Below, one piece after another: positions 1 through 8,604 of a DNA stretch of 29,484 bases. The position numbers and the translations under genes are program-made. Source of the stretch: MGBC120314 sp964403785 (GTDB lineage: Bacteria; Bacillota; Clostridia; Lachnospirales; Lachnospiraceae); assembly GCA_964403785.1 (NCBI GenBank), contig CAYOHM010000019.1:1-29484 (forward strand), written 5' to 3'. How positions within the stretch are numbered: the stretch's first letter is position 1; each line of letters begins with the position of its first letter. The notes below the pieces were generated by a model that was not told the DNA's origin, made no database searches, and saw nothing but the letters and a program-made list of their open reading frames with translations.

Positions 1-177
1 ATATCCAAAAAATTTCTTCAATTCACTGCTGATAGAACTGCACTCCATAGAAATCGCCGCCATAATGGTATTTTCAAAAGAAAGTTTTGATTTACGGATT
101 ATTATTAAATTTTCAAGGTTCAAATTTCTTAACTTAATGACATTGCACCTGCCTGAAGCAGTAGAAAACCAAAAAGT

Positions 178-193
178 ACCTTATTTCAAAGGT
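178..193 (-). terminator. Weak candidate terminator after rlmD
   Basis: Reading on the minus strand just past the rlmD stop, a 5-bp stem (ACCTT/AAGGT, 6-base loop) is followed by ACTTTTTGG. The stem is short, so termination is only plausible. Nothing else in the first 200 bases is convincingly a gene. Confidence 0.3.
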
Positions 194-201
194 TCCCGAG
201 C

Positions 202-1623
202 CTATTTTCCTTTAACCCTTGACATCAAGACGACCGTCTCCACATGCACCGTGTGCCCGAATTGGTCTACCGGCTGCACCTTTTTCACCTGATAATCCTT
301 ACCGGTCAGGTACGCAATATCCCTTGCCAGTGTTGAACTGTCGCAGCTTACATACACTATCCTCTCCGGCTTCATTGACACCATTGTATCAAGAAGTACT
401 TTATCACAGCCCTTGCGCGGAGGGTCCACCACTATAACGTCCGCTGTCGGAGCAGCACCAGTCTTTTTCTCTTCTTCACGAAACCATGCAGGAAGCACTT
501 CTTCTGCCTTTCCCACAAAAAATTCCGCATTTTCTATACCATTGATACGTGCGTTTTCCTTCGCATCATCAACAGCCTGAGGAATTATCTCAACACCATG
601 TACCTTTTTGCATTTTCCGGCAAGAAAGAGTGAGATAGTACCTATCCCACAGTATAAATCCCATACATTTTCTCTGCCTGTAAGCTCCGCATATTCAAGT
701 GCTTTATTGTATAATTTTTCAGTTTGAACGGGATTAACCTGAAAGAAAGACAATGGCGATATACGGTACTTTATTTTTCCGATGTAATCTTCAATATACT
801 CACGTCCCCAAAGAAGATTAATCTTATTTCCCATAATTACATTTGTCCTGTCAGTATTGGTACTGGTAGTAATAGATGTCATTCCCTTGATTGCCGCGAG
901 CTCATCAATTAAAGTGTCGGTTTTCTTAAGTTTATCGGCATTTATTACAAGGCACACCATAACCTCGCCCGTCTTAAATCCCTGACGTACAAGTATATGT
1001 CTTACCAGACCCTTATGCTTTTCCTCATCATAAGGCAAAATATGGCTGCTTTCCATCCACCTTCTTACCGCAAAAACCACCTGTTCATTCACAGAAGCAC
1101 CCAGATAACATTTCTCCGTTTCTATTATGGAATGAGTTCTTCCTGCGTAAAACCCAATCTTTATCTCTCCGTTTTTACCTGTGCCTACCGGAAACTGCGC
1201 CTTATTCCTGTAATGCCACGGTTCATCCATGCCGATAATGTCATACATCTCATAAGTCCCCGGCAAAATTCCTCCGATTCTTTCAAGATTGTTTTCGACC
1301 AGCTTTTGTTTAAACCTAAGCTGGCTTTCATATGACATTTCCTGAATCTGACACCCTCCGCACTGCCTTGCAATAGGACATTTGGGTGCTATCCTGTCAG
1401 GCGATGCCTTTTCAATTTCCACTAATCGCCCATATCCATAGTTTTTCTTGGTCTTTATAACCTTAACCCTTGCCCTGTCTCCTACAATTGTATCCTTAAC
1501 AAATAATGTATAGCCCTTGTATTTGCCTACTCCTTCTCCGTCCATACTTATATCTTCGATTTCCAACGTTACAACGTCATCCTTAGAAACAACACTTGTT
1601 TCCTTATTTGAAGCACTGTTCAT
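202..1623 (-). CDS. rlmD: 23S rRNA (uracil-5-)-methyltransferase, RlmD/RlmCD type
   Basis: SAM-dependent enzyme of the RumA/TrmA family that makes 5-methyluridine in 23S rRNA. The 473 residues show an N-terminal TRAM-like beta domain (about 15-70) and four cysteines for a 4Fe-4S cluster: C82, C88 and C91 (pattern C-x5-C-x2-C) plus C172. The SAM-binding loop is DLYCGIGT (about 322-329), with DPPRKG at 400-405, and YVSCDSS carries the catalytic Cys at 427. All expected catalytic parts are present and the length is normal. It is the last gene of a three-gene minus-strand operon, 13 bp after the yhaM-like gene, so ribosome modification travels with RNA turnover. In Bacillus one such enzyme methylates both U747 and U1939; which uridine is used here cannot be told from sequence. 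Confidence 0.93.
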   Translation of the reverse strand: MNSASNKETSVVSKDDVVTLEIEDISMDGEGVGKYKGYTLFVKDTIVGDRARVKVIKTKKNYGYGRLVEIEKASPDRIAPKCPIARQCGGCQIQEMSYESQLRFKQKLVENNLERIGGILPGTYEMYDIIGMDEPWHYRNKAQFPVGTGKNGEIKIGFYAGRTHSIIETEKCYLGASVNEQVVFAVRRWMESSHILPYDEEKHKGLVRHILVRQGFKTGEVMVCLVINADKLKKTDTLIDELAAIKGMTSITTSTNTDRTNVIMGNKINLLWGREYIEDYIGKIKYRISPLSFFQVNPVQTEKLYNKALEYAELTGRENVWDLYCGIGTISLFLAGKCKKVHGVEIIPQAVDDAKENARINGIENAEFFVGKAEEVLPAWFREEEKKTGAAPTADVIVVDPPRKGCDKVLLDTMVSMKPERIVYVSCDSSTLARDIAYLTGKDYQVKKVQPVDQFGHTVHVETVVLMSRVKGK

Positions 1624-1636
1624 ACCATAGTCCCCA

Positions 1637-2587
1637 TTAAATACTGCTTTTTCTTAAATTGCTCTCAAGCAGCTTATTATATCCAAGCCAGTCCTCGTTA
1701 GTTGTAGCATTGAAAATCTCCGTAACCTGCTCAACCTTGGCATCCAGATTGTCCGCCATACTGAGCACCAGAGCCTCTATAAGTGCCGGCTTCTTAGGTG
1801 AACCATATTCAAATTCACCGTGATGTGCAACTATACAATGCTTAACCTCTGACGCAAGCTTAGCCGGAAAATCCGGTATATCCCTCAGTTTCTCATCAAC
1901 CATTTCAATTCCGATAACAATATGTCCAAGAAGCTGTCCGTCATCAGTATAATCATTAAGAGGAAAAGCCGAAAGCTCGCGCACCTTGCCTATGTCATGC
2001 AGGAGTGCCGAAAGCACCAGCAAATCTCTATTAAGTACGGGGTAAAAATCCGCCAGCGTATTGCAAAGCCTTGCAACTGACGTTGTATGCTCCAGCAGTC
2101 CGCCGACAAAACCGTGATGAATGGATTTTGCTGCAGAGCTGTAACAGAATTTCTTTATAAATTCTTTATCCTCAACGAAGAAGCTTTCGCCCAGCTTCTT
2201 AAGATATGGATTGCTAAATTTCTTAATATATCCCGTGAGTTCACTATACATCTCATCTATATTTCTGGATGATACCGGAAGATAATCCTTAGGGTCATAT
2301 TCTCCCTGTGAACACTTTCTCGCTCTCTCGATACTCAATTGAAGTGTTCCGTTAAATGTGCTGAGTCTTCCTGTAACCTCTACATAGTCAAAAACCTCAA
2401 ATTCATCTATTCCTGATGATGAAGGCTCCCATATTTTGCAGTCCAGAGTTCCGGTCTTATCCTGCAAAATAACATTTTCATATTCCTTTCCTGTTTTGGT
2501 AAGCGCTGCCGACTTCTGTTTGCAAAGATAAATTGACGTAACTCTGCTGCCATCCCTAAGTGTATCAATATATATCATAACACTCAA
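1637..2587 (-). CDS. yhaM: YhaM-like 3'-5' exoribonuclease (OB fold + HD domain)
   Basis: 316 residues, close to the usual YhaM length of about 314. An OB-fold nucleic-acid-binding domain covers about 14-95 (VTGRL near 71-75). A metal-binding HD domain follows: H167 in LLEHT, H197-D198 in LLHDIGK, H222, H255-H256 in VAHHGEFEYGSPK and D279 in SMADNLDAK. Known YhaM proteins are cytoplasmic 3'-5' exonucleases acting on RNA and single-stranded DNA. The start is probably TTG at 2587, because AGGAGG lies 4 bases upstream of it; the next in-frame ATG (2578) would be 13 bases from that site. The gene begins 8 bp after the HtrA-like gene and is followed 13 bp later by rlmD, so it is the middle gene of the operon. 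YhaM-family assignment is firm; the exact start is less so. Confidence 0.9.
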   Translation of the reverse strand: MSVMIYIDTLRDGSRVTSIYLCKQKSAALTKTGKEYENVILQDKTGTLDCKIWEPSSSGIDEFEVFDYVEVTGRLSTFNGTLQLSIERARKCSQGEYDPKDYLPVSSRNIDEMYSELTGYIKKFSNPYLKKLGESFFVEDKEFIKKFCYSSAAKSIHHGFVGGLLEHTTSVARLCNTLADFYPVLNRDLLVLSALLHDIGKVRELSAFPLNDYTDDGQLLGHIVIGIEMVDEKLRDIPDFPAKLASEVKHCIVAHHGEFEYGSPKKPALIEALVLSMADNLDAKVEQVTEIFNATTNEDWLGYNKLLESNLRKSSI

Positions 2588-2595
2588 AATTCCTC

Positions 2596-3876
2596 CTAAT
2601 TCTTTTCCTTCAAGGTTATGGTATACTCAATCGGAACATATCCGTCCCGCCCATATCTGTATACTGTAACCACGACCTCTGTGCCAGGTTCAAACTCACA
2701 CATTGTCCTCTCAATATTATACACATTTGAAATAGTTCTGCCACCAATATCTGCAATAATATCCCCTTGAAATATTCCGGCAAAATATGCAGGTGAATTC
2801 ATTTCCACCGAAGTCACGAATACTCCTGCGGGCATATCATAGTCTTCTGCTGTCTGCTGCGAAACATCACGCCCGATAATTCCCAAATATCCTATGCTCT
2901 TCTGATTGCTGATGTTCTGAATCCTAATCTTGATATCCGAAATCCCGTAAGCAACCAGATTGTCCGATGACATACCGGTATAAATATTGCCTACTAGCTG
3001 ACCCTCTTCATTAAAGATAAAGCCCCTGCTGTTCTCAGCGCCAGATAAATTAGTGTATACAAGACCATGCTTGGAGTCGGCATCATAGGCATTTTCCTTC
3101 GTGCTCACAACCATGCCAAAATCCATTGCGTCATTTATTCCGTATAAATTGCCCATTGCAATTACCATATCGCTGCGGCCAAGCATATATGAATTACCCA
3201 TATCTACAATCTTAATAGCCGTTCTGGTCGAAAGAGGAATATCCGTATGTTTTACCGCAACCACGGCTATATTAACATTCTTATCCGCCATAACATACTG
3301 CGCATTTACACTGATGCCATTATAAAATTCCACTTCAAGGGAATTGACGCTGCCCGCCTCATAATCAGTAAGTATCAGATATTCTACCCCATTGTCCGCT
3401 ATAATCACACCCGGATAATCTGCTTCATTGCGCGTAACTGCAAATAACGGGTCCTCATTCTGGGAAATGGCAGTTACGGTGACATACGAAGGCAAAATCC
3501 CGTCAACCACACCGGACACATAATCATAAATATTCCCATCCTTTACCCCTGTTTCTTCCGAGCCCTGATTATTACCGGCTAATTCTGCATCCTCGGGCAG
3601 CTGAACCTGATTATCCGTGCCGCTTGCATCGGTATCATCAGTACTGCCCAATTCCTCATCCATAGGAATAGTAACCTCATTGTAGACTTCTTTATTTATA
3701 TCAAGCTCGGAGTATCCTGCACTGATAACCAAAAGAAAGGTCAACCCTGCTACCACACCCGCAAACACGGACAGCAGGCCAACCTTTATCAGCTGTGTAA
3801 TTTTCTTACTCCGAAACCATGGTTTTGACACTATCTTTTCTGTGTATAAATTATATTCGTCCTTATTCTCTGCCAT
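2596..3876 (-). CDS. HtrA/DegP-like membrane-anchored PDZ protein with degenerate catalytic triad
   Basis: 426 residues with the layout of membrane HtrA proteases: a cytoplasmic N-terminus, one membrane segment (about 31-53), an acidic Ser/Thr/Asp-rich linker (about 57-115), a trypsin-like double barrel (about 120-325) and one PDZ domain (about 328-422; GDIIADIGG at 371-379). The triad is not intact. The stretch matching the family's LTNNHV reads LTDYEAG (169-175) and has no His. The catalytic Asp position in the TDLAVLK-like segment is Asn (N202 in NVNIAVV). A Ser remains (S283), but the GNSGGP loop reads ENSRGF, so the oxyanion loop is altered. I infer an inactive, binding-type relative, perhaps a sensor or chaperone outside the membrane. 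First gene of the operon with yhaM and rlmD. Start ATG at 3876 has GAGGTG 5 bases upstream. Confidence 0.85.
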   Translation of the reverse strand: MAENKDEYNLYTEKIVSKPWFRSKKITQLIKVGLLSVFAGVVAGLTFLLVISAGYSELDINKEVYNEVTIPMDEELGSTDDTDASGTDNQVQLPEDAELAGNNQGSEETGVKDGNIYDYVSGVVDGILPSYVTVTAISQNEDPLFAVTRNEADYPGVIIADNGVEYLILTDYEAGSVNSLEVEFYNGISVNAQYVMADKNVNIAVVAVKHTDIPLSTRTAIKIVDMGNSYMLGRSDMVIAMGNLYGINDAMDFGMVVSTKENAYDADSKHGLVYTNLSGAENSRGFIFNEEGQLVGNIYTGMSSDNLVAYGISDIKIRIQNISNQKSIGYLGIIGRDVSQQTAEDYDMPAGVFVTSVEMNSPAYFAGIFQGDIIADIGGRTISNVYNIERTMCEFEPGTEVVVTVYRYGRDGYVPIEYTITLKEKN

Positions 3877-3951
3877 ATAGACACCTCACATAATTGTGCT
3901 AATTATATAACCAAAATATGAACATTCTATTACAAACTTGTAAATATTAAC

Positions 3952-3980
3952 TTGTTAAACCTCAATAAATAGTTTACAAT
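3952..3980 (+). promoter_or_regulatory. Sigma-A-type promoter for mutS2 operon
   Basis: TTGTTA (3952-3957), a 17-base spacer and TACAAT (3975-3980), 36 bases before the mutS2 ATG. It lies in the 140-bp divergent gap shared with the HtrA-like operon. A lone TATAAT on the minus strand (3902-3907) may serve the opposite direction, but it lacks a good -35. Confidence 0.65.
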
Positions 3981-4016
3981 AATGGTGGATTATTATATGA
4001 AGGGAACCTGAGTTTA

Positions 4017-6401
4017 ATGAATAAAAAATCCCTAAAAATACTTGAGTTTGATAAGGTAATTGAACAGCTTAAGTCATATGCATCTTCAGAAGGCGGCAGG
4101 ACTTTATGCCAAAATCTGCTGCCTATGACAGATATTAATGAAATAAATGATGCTTTAAACCGGACCAATGATGCGCTGTCAAGAATATACGCCAGGGGCG
4201 GCATTTCTTTTTCAGGTACCAAGGACATCCGGATTTCAATAAAACGATTGGAAATAGGCAGTGTCCTGTCACAAATTGAACTTCTGGCAATCAGTTCAAC
4301 GCTTGATGTTGTTTCGCGTGTATGCAGCTACGGCAAGTCATTGTCTACCGATTATGAGGTCGGTGAGCAGACGGCTGATTCATTAGACAGCCTTTTTTCA
4401 CAGCTTTCTCCTTTATTTCCTCTTAATTCCGAAATTAAACGCTGTATAATTTCAGAAGAAGAAATGAGCGACGAAGCCAGCACAGCCCTAAAGGGCATAC
4501 GCAGACAGATTAAAAATACCAACGAGAGGATTCATACGGAGCTTGGAAATATCATAAATTCACAGACAATGAGAACCTATCTGCAGGAGGGTGTTATTAC
4601 CACAAGAAACGGCAGATACTGTGTTCCCGTGAAAGCTGAGTATAAATCCCAGGTGCAGGGCATGGTTCATGACCAGTCTTCAACGGGTTCAACATTTTTC
4701 ATTGAGCCAATGGCAATTGTAAAGCTCAACAATGAACTTAAGGAATTATCACTTAAGGAAAAAGAAGAAATTGAAAGAATCCTCGCAGCATTAAGTGAGT
4801 TAGCAGCCCAATATTCGTCGGAGCTTCTTACAGATTATAAAATTCTTACAGAGCTTGACTTTATATTTGCAAAGGGAGCTTACGCCAAGCAGTTTAATTG
4901 CAGCAGACCTCTCGTAAACACCCGGGGATATATCAATTTTAAGAAAGCCAGACACCCGCTTATCGACCCGAAGAAGGTGGTTCCGACGGATATATATATC
5001 GGCGATGAATTTAATTCACTTATAATAACCGGTCCCAACACAGGAGGCAAGACCGTAACTCTTAAGACAGTCGGTCTTCTCACCATCATGGGGCAATGCG
5101 GACTTGATATACCAGCTTTTGAGGGGTCTGAGCTTGCAGTTTTCAACGAGATATTTGCCGACATAGGGGATGAGCAAAGTATCGAGCAGAGCCTGAGCAC
5201 CTTTTCATCCCATATGACCAACATAGTCAACATTTTACGAAGTGCCGACCGTAATTCACTGGTACTATTCGATGAACTCTGTGCGGGAACCGACCCCACG
5301 GAGGGCGCTGCGCTTGCAATTTCAATACTGGACAGTTTACGTCAAAAGCAAATCCGCACGATAGCAACCACACATTACAGTGAAATAAAGCTTTATGCGC
5401 TTTCAGAGTCCGGTGTTGCAAATGCCTGCTGTGAATTTGACGTTGAAACCTTAAGTCCAACATACAGGCTTCTTATCGGTATACCCGGAAAAAGCAACGC
5501 ATTTGCTATTTCCGGAAAGCTTGGTCTGTCCGAGGATATCATAAACTTTGCCAAAGCACGGATAAACCGTGATGACAAAGCCTTTGAGGACCTTATTGCC
5601 GACCTTGAGAACAGCCGTGTGACAATCGAAAAAGAACGCGAAGAAATAGTAAAATATAAATCCGAGATAGAATCATTAAAAAAACGGCTTCAGGAAAAGA
5701 ACGAAAAAATCGACGAGAAGCGTGACAAGATATTAAAGGATGCCAACGAGAAGGCCGCCGCGATACTTCGCGATGCCAAGGATACCGCCGACGAAGCGAT
5801 AAGGATTTTCAACCAAAAGGGTGTCACAGCCAAGGAAATGGAGGAGCAGCGTAACCGCCTTCGCCAGAAGAAAGAAAAGAATGAGGCACATCTTGCCATA
5901 AAAAGCGCCAAAAAATCATCAAAGCAGTATACTGCTTCTGATTTTAAGATTGGAACAAGAGTTCATGTGCTCTCGTTAAATCTTGACGGAACAGTCAGCA
6001 CTGTGCCAAATGCCAAGGGTGACCTGTTCGTTCAGATGGGGATATTAAGGTCACAGGTCAATATGAAGGACCTTGATATTATACAGGATATTCAAACTGA
6101 AAGCTTAGCGGATACCAAAAGCCATGCAGGCAAAATAAAAATGTCCAAAACCTTAAGCATTTCGCCGGAGCTCAATCTTATCGGTCAGACCGTTGACGAG
6201 GCAATGATGAACCTGGATAAATATTTGGATGATGCATATCTTTCCAAAATTCCGCAGGTGAGAATAGTACATGGCAAGGGAACGGGGGCTCTTAGAAACG
6301 CCGTTCACAACCAGTTAAAACGTACTCCTTATGTAAAAGCTTTCCGTTTAGGAGTTTACGGGGAGGGAGAAACCGGCGTAACTATTGTTGATTTCAAATA
6401 A
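4017..6401 (+). CDS. mutS2: MutS2 family ATPase with C-terminal Smr domain
   Basis: 794 residues, the usual MutS2 length. It lacks the mismatch-recognition domain of MutS and has core/clamp helices (about 1-300) and an ABC-type ATPase: Walker A GPNTGGKT at 339-346, signature region around 381-400 and Walker B LVLFDE near 415-420. A charged coiled coil (about 525-625) and a KOW-like segment (about 643-690) precede the Smr domain (about 715-794). MutS2 proteins are linked to recombination control and, in Bacillus, to rescue of collided ribosomes. In the Smr domain the first motif, usually LDLRG or LDxHG, reads LNLIG (719-723), while HGKGTGALR (752-760) is intact. Start ATG has GAAGGGA about 11 bases upstream. 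It is the first gene of a plus-strand operon with a two-component system 14 bp downstream. Confidence 0.95.
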   Translation: MNKKSLKILEFDKVIEQLKSYASSEGGRTLCQNLLPMTDINEINDALNRTNDALSRIYARGGISFSGTKDIRISIKRLEIGSVLSQIELLAISSTLDVVSRVCSYGKSLSTDYEVGEQTADSLDSLFSQLSPLFPLNSEIKRCIISEEEMSDEASTALKGIRRQIKNTNERIHTELGNIINSQTMRTYLQEGVITTRNGRYCVPVKAEYKSQVQGMVHDQSSTGSTFFIEPMAIVKLNNELKELSLKEKEEIERILAALSELAAQYSSELLTDYKILTELDFIFAKGAYAKQFNCSRPLVNTRGYINFKKARHPLIDPKKVVPTDIYIGDEFNSLIITGPNTGGKTVTLKTVGLLTIMGQCGLDIPAFEGSELAVFNEIFADIGDEQSIEQSLSTFSSHMTNIVNILRSADRNSLVLFDELCAGTDPTEGAALAISILDSLRQKQIRTIATTHYSEIKLYALSESGVANACCEFDVETLSPTYRLLIGIPGKSNAFAISGKLGLSEDIINFAKARINRDDKAFEDLIADLENSRVTIEKEREEIVKYKSEIESLKKRLQEKNEKIDEKRDKILKDANEKAAAILRDAKDTADEAIRIFNQKGVTAKEMEEQRNRLRQKKEKNEAHLAIKSAKKSSKQYTASDFKIGTRVHVLSLNLDGTVSTVPNAKGDLFVQMGILRSQVNMKDLDIIQDIQTESLADTKSHAGKIKMSKTLSISPELNLIGQTVDEAMMNLDKYLDDAYLSKIPQVRIVHGKGTGALRNAVHNQLKRTPYVKAFRLGVYGEGETGVTIVDFK

Positions 6402-6415
6402 AAAAGGAGGATTAT

Positions 6416-7114
6416 ATGGCTGCAAAGCAAAGAATTCTAATCGTAGATGATGACAACAACATAGCGGAGCTTATTTCGCTCTATCTTACAAAAGAATGTT
6501 TTGAAACGCACATTGTAAATGATGGTGAAAGTGCGCTTACAGAAGCCATCATTTTCCGTCCGAACCTTATTCTGCTGGACCTTATGCTGCCCGGTATGGA
6601 TGGCTATCAGGTATGCCGTGAAATACGCAAGGATTCCAATGTCCCGATTATTATGCTGTCAGCCAAGGGTGAAACCTTTGACAAGGTACTGGGGCTTGAG
6701 CTTGGCGCGGATGACTATATGATAAAGCCCTTTGACTCGAAAGAGCTTGTGGCAAGAGTCAAGGCTGTTCTTCGCCGTTCACAGCCTGTTATCGCCCAGC
6801 CGGAGGACAAATCAAACAGCATTGAATACCCCGACCTTTCAATCAACATTTCAAATTATTCCGTTGTTTATAAGGGTCAGAATATTGATATGCCGCCTAA
6901 GGAATTAGAGCTGCTGTTTTTCCTTGCTTCTTCCCCAAATCAGGTATTTACCAGGGAGCAGCTTCTCGACCACATCTGGGGATATGAATATATGGGGGAC
7001 ACGAGAACTGTCGATGTTCACGTAAAGCGTGTCCGTGAAAAAATCCATGACCATGAAAAATGGAGTCTTTCAACAGTTTGGGGCATCGGATATAAATTTG
7101 AAGTACATAAATAA
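6416..7114 (+). CDS. OmpR-family response regulator
   Basis: 232 residues: receiver domain (about 5-118) and winged-helix DNA-binding domain (about 133-230). The acidic pocket is D11-D12, the phosphoacceptor is D55 in LILLDLMLPGMDG, and the conserved Lys is K104 in MIKPFD. The C-terminus has the usual OmpR/PhoB pattern (PPKELELLFFLAS, RTVDVHVKRVREKI). AAAGGAGG precedes the ATG. It lies 14 bp after mutS2 and 23 bp before the kinase, so the three are probably co-transcribed. The signal and regulon cannot be read from sequence, and no close target site is evident. Confidence 0.93.
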   Translation: MAAKQRILIVDDDNNIAELISLYLTKECFETHIVNDGESALTEAIIFRPNLILLDLMLPGMDGYQVCREIRKDSNVPIIMLSAKGETFDKVLGLELGADDYMIKPFDSKELVARVKAVLRRSQPVIAQPEDKSNSIEYPDLSINISNYSVVYKGQNIDMPPKELELLFFLASSPNQVFTREQLLDHIWGYEYMGDTRTVDVHVKRVREKIHDHEKWSLSTVWGIGYKFEVHK

Positions 7115-7137
7115 TATTGGAAGGAGGTTAACACCAG

Positions 7138-8556
7138 ATGCGAAGTACTCTGCTAAACAAATTTATTATGATTTATGTCGTAATTATTTTACTTGGCTTT
7201 TTTGGTGTTGCCATAATTTCATATAATATTGATTACGAAACTACTCTGGAAAATACAGCCAATAATATGTACGCACAGGCATATATGCTTACATCCAGCT
7301 ATGCAAGCCAGTATTATGCCAAGGAATACGCATTGAAGAATATGACGATGCAGTTTGAAGCGCTGGCATCATATGACCACACTATTCTTATGCTCGTAAA
7401 TGCGGACGGTGAGCTTATAGTATCCACTGACCGTACCCTGCAAAGCGGGCAGCATACATATCTTGATGATTTCAACCCTGCTTTCACAGGCAATAAGCGC
7501 TATGTGATAGGAAATTTTAATAATTATTTTGCTGAGGATCACTTAACCGTGATTGCTCCAGTTTCATACAATTATGCAATCCGCGGTTACATCATCATTC
7601 ACAAATCCATTTCGGACATTAAAACCGAGCTTGCCCCGATTTTTAACACCAATTACCTCACGCTGATAATTTGCATGGCTCTTGCCTCACTCTTTCTTGT
7701 TGTGGAATTTTTTGAAGTTCATAAGCCTATAAATGAGATAACCAAGGCAGTTAAAGAGTTCGGACACGGCAACCTTACTTATCAGCTTAAGGAGTATAAT
7801 GATGACGAGATTGGACGTTTGGCTGCGGGTCTTAACTATATGTCGCAGCAGTTAAACGAAATTGAGGAATCCCAAAAGAAGTTTATCGCCAATGTATCAC
7901 ATGATTTCAGGTCGCCCCTGACATCAATCAAGGGATACCTTGAGGCGATTCTCGACGGCACGATAACACACGATATGCAGGACAAATATTTAAATATTGT
8001 AATTTTTGAAACAGAGCGACTTAGCAAGCTGACCAATAATCTGCTCACTCTTAATAATATGGATTCCACCAAAAACCGTCTTAATCTGGAGGATTTTGAT
8101 ATAAATCAGGTCATAAGGCATACCGTTGAAACCTTTGAAGGCACCTGTAAAAATAAAGGCATAAAATTCGATATAACATTTAGTGAGCAGGAATGCTTTG
8201 TAAACGCAGACCATGACAAAATCAATCAGGTGCTTTACAATTTAATTGACAACGCTATAAAATTCAGTCACCATGATTCCATCATATATATAAGCGTCAG
8301 TGAACGTGGCGGAAAGACATTTGTTTCCGTTAAGGACACGGGAATCGGAATACCTAAGGAATCCATTGGCAAAATATGGGATAGATTTTATAAAACAGAC
8401 CTTTCGCGAGGCAAGGACAAAAAGGGCACCGGCCTCGGACTTTCAATAGTAAAAGAAATCATAAATGCACATCATGAAAACATTGACGTTATCAGTACCG
8501 AGGGCGCCGGAACAGAATTTACGTTTTCTCTAAGGCGCACTCCTTCAGAAGAATAA
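7138..8556 (+). CDS. Membrane sensor histidine kinase (HAMP, HisKA, HATPase)
   Basis: 472 residues. Membrane segment 1 is at about 9-28 and segment 2 at about 172-192. Between them is an extracellular domain of about 140 residues that looks like a small Cache/PAS-type sensor fold (LVNADGELIVSTD near 86-98). A HAMP domain follows (about 190-242). The phosphoaccepting His is H255 in NVSHDFRSPLTS, a common clostridial variant of SHELRTPL. The ATP-binding domain has N-box LYNLIDNAIKFS (366-377), DTGIGI (400-405) and GTGLGLSIV (430-438). All catalytic motifs are present. A strong GGAAGGAGG site lies before the ATG. It is the partner of the response regulator just upstream and the last gene of the mutS2 operon. 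The ligand is unknown. Confidence 0.93.
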   Translation: MRSTLLNKFIMIYVVIILLGFFGVAIISYNIDYETTLENTANNMYAQAYMLTSSYASQYYAKEYALKNMTMQFEALASYDHTILMLVNADGELIVSTDRTLQSGQHTYLDDFNPAFTGNKRYVIGNFNNYFAEDHLTVIAPVSYNYAIRGYIIIHKSISDIKTELAPIFNTNYLTLIICMALASLFLVVEFFEVHKPINEITKAVKEFGHGNLTYQLKEYNDDEIGRLAAGLNYMSQQLNEIEESQKKFIANVSHDFRSPLTSIKGYLEAILDGTITHDMQDKYLNIVIFETERLSKLTNNLLTLNNMDSTKNRLNLEDFDINQVIRHTVETFEGTCKNKGIKFDITFSEQECFVNADHDKINQVLYNLIDNAIKFSHHDSIIYISVSERGGKTFVSVKDTGIGIPKESIGKIWDRFYKTDLSRGKDKKGTGLGLSIVKEIINAHHENIDVISTEGAGTEFTFSLRRTPSEE

Positions 8557-8558
8557 AC

Positions 8559-8599
8559 AAGCTGCCGCTTCACGAATTCGGACGTTAAAGCGACAGCTT
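8559..8599. terminator. Bidirectional terminator between kinase gene and trmL
   Basis: Inverted arms of 12 bases (8559-8570 and 8588-8599), AAGCTGCCGCTT against AAGCGACAGCTT with one C-A mismatch and a 17-base loop. The hairpin starts 2 bases after the kinase stop and ends 5 bases before the convergent trmL stop. It is followed by CATTATTAAAT on the plus strand and by TGTTTATTC on the minus strand. Confidence 0.7.
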
Positions 8600-8604
8600 C
8601 ATTA

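Noticed and set aside
1..180. A minus-strand open frame running off the left edge (ending MAAISMECSSISSELKKFFGY from a possible ATG at 63), with an upstream stretch ASGRCNV recalling the GRCN motif of BaiN-type flavoproteins.
   Set aside because: No ribosome site precedes the ATG, the nucleotide-binding glycine motif that should come before GRCN is absent, and only about 20 residues are visible. It may be a partial gene, but I cannot support it.
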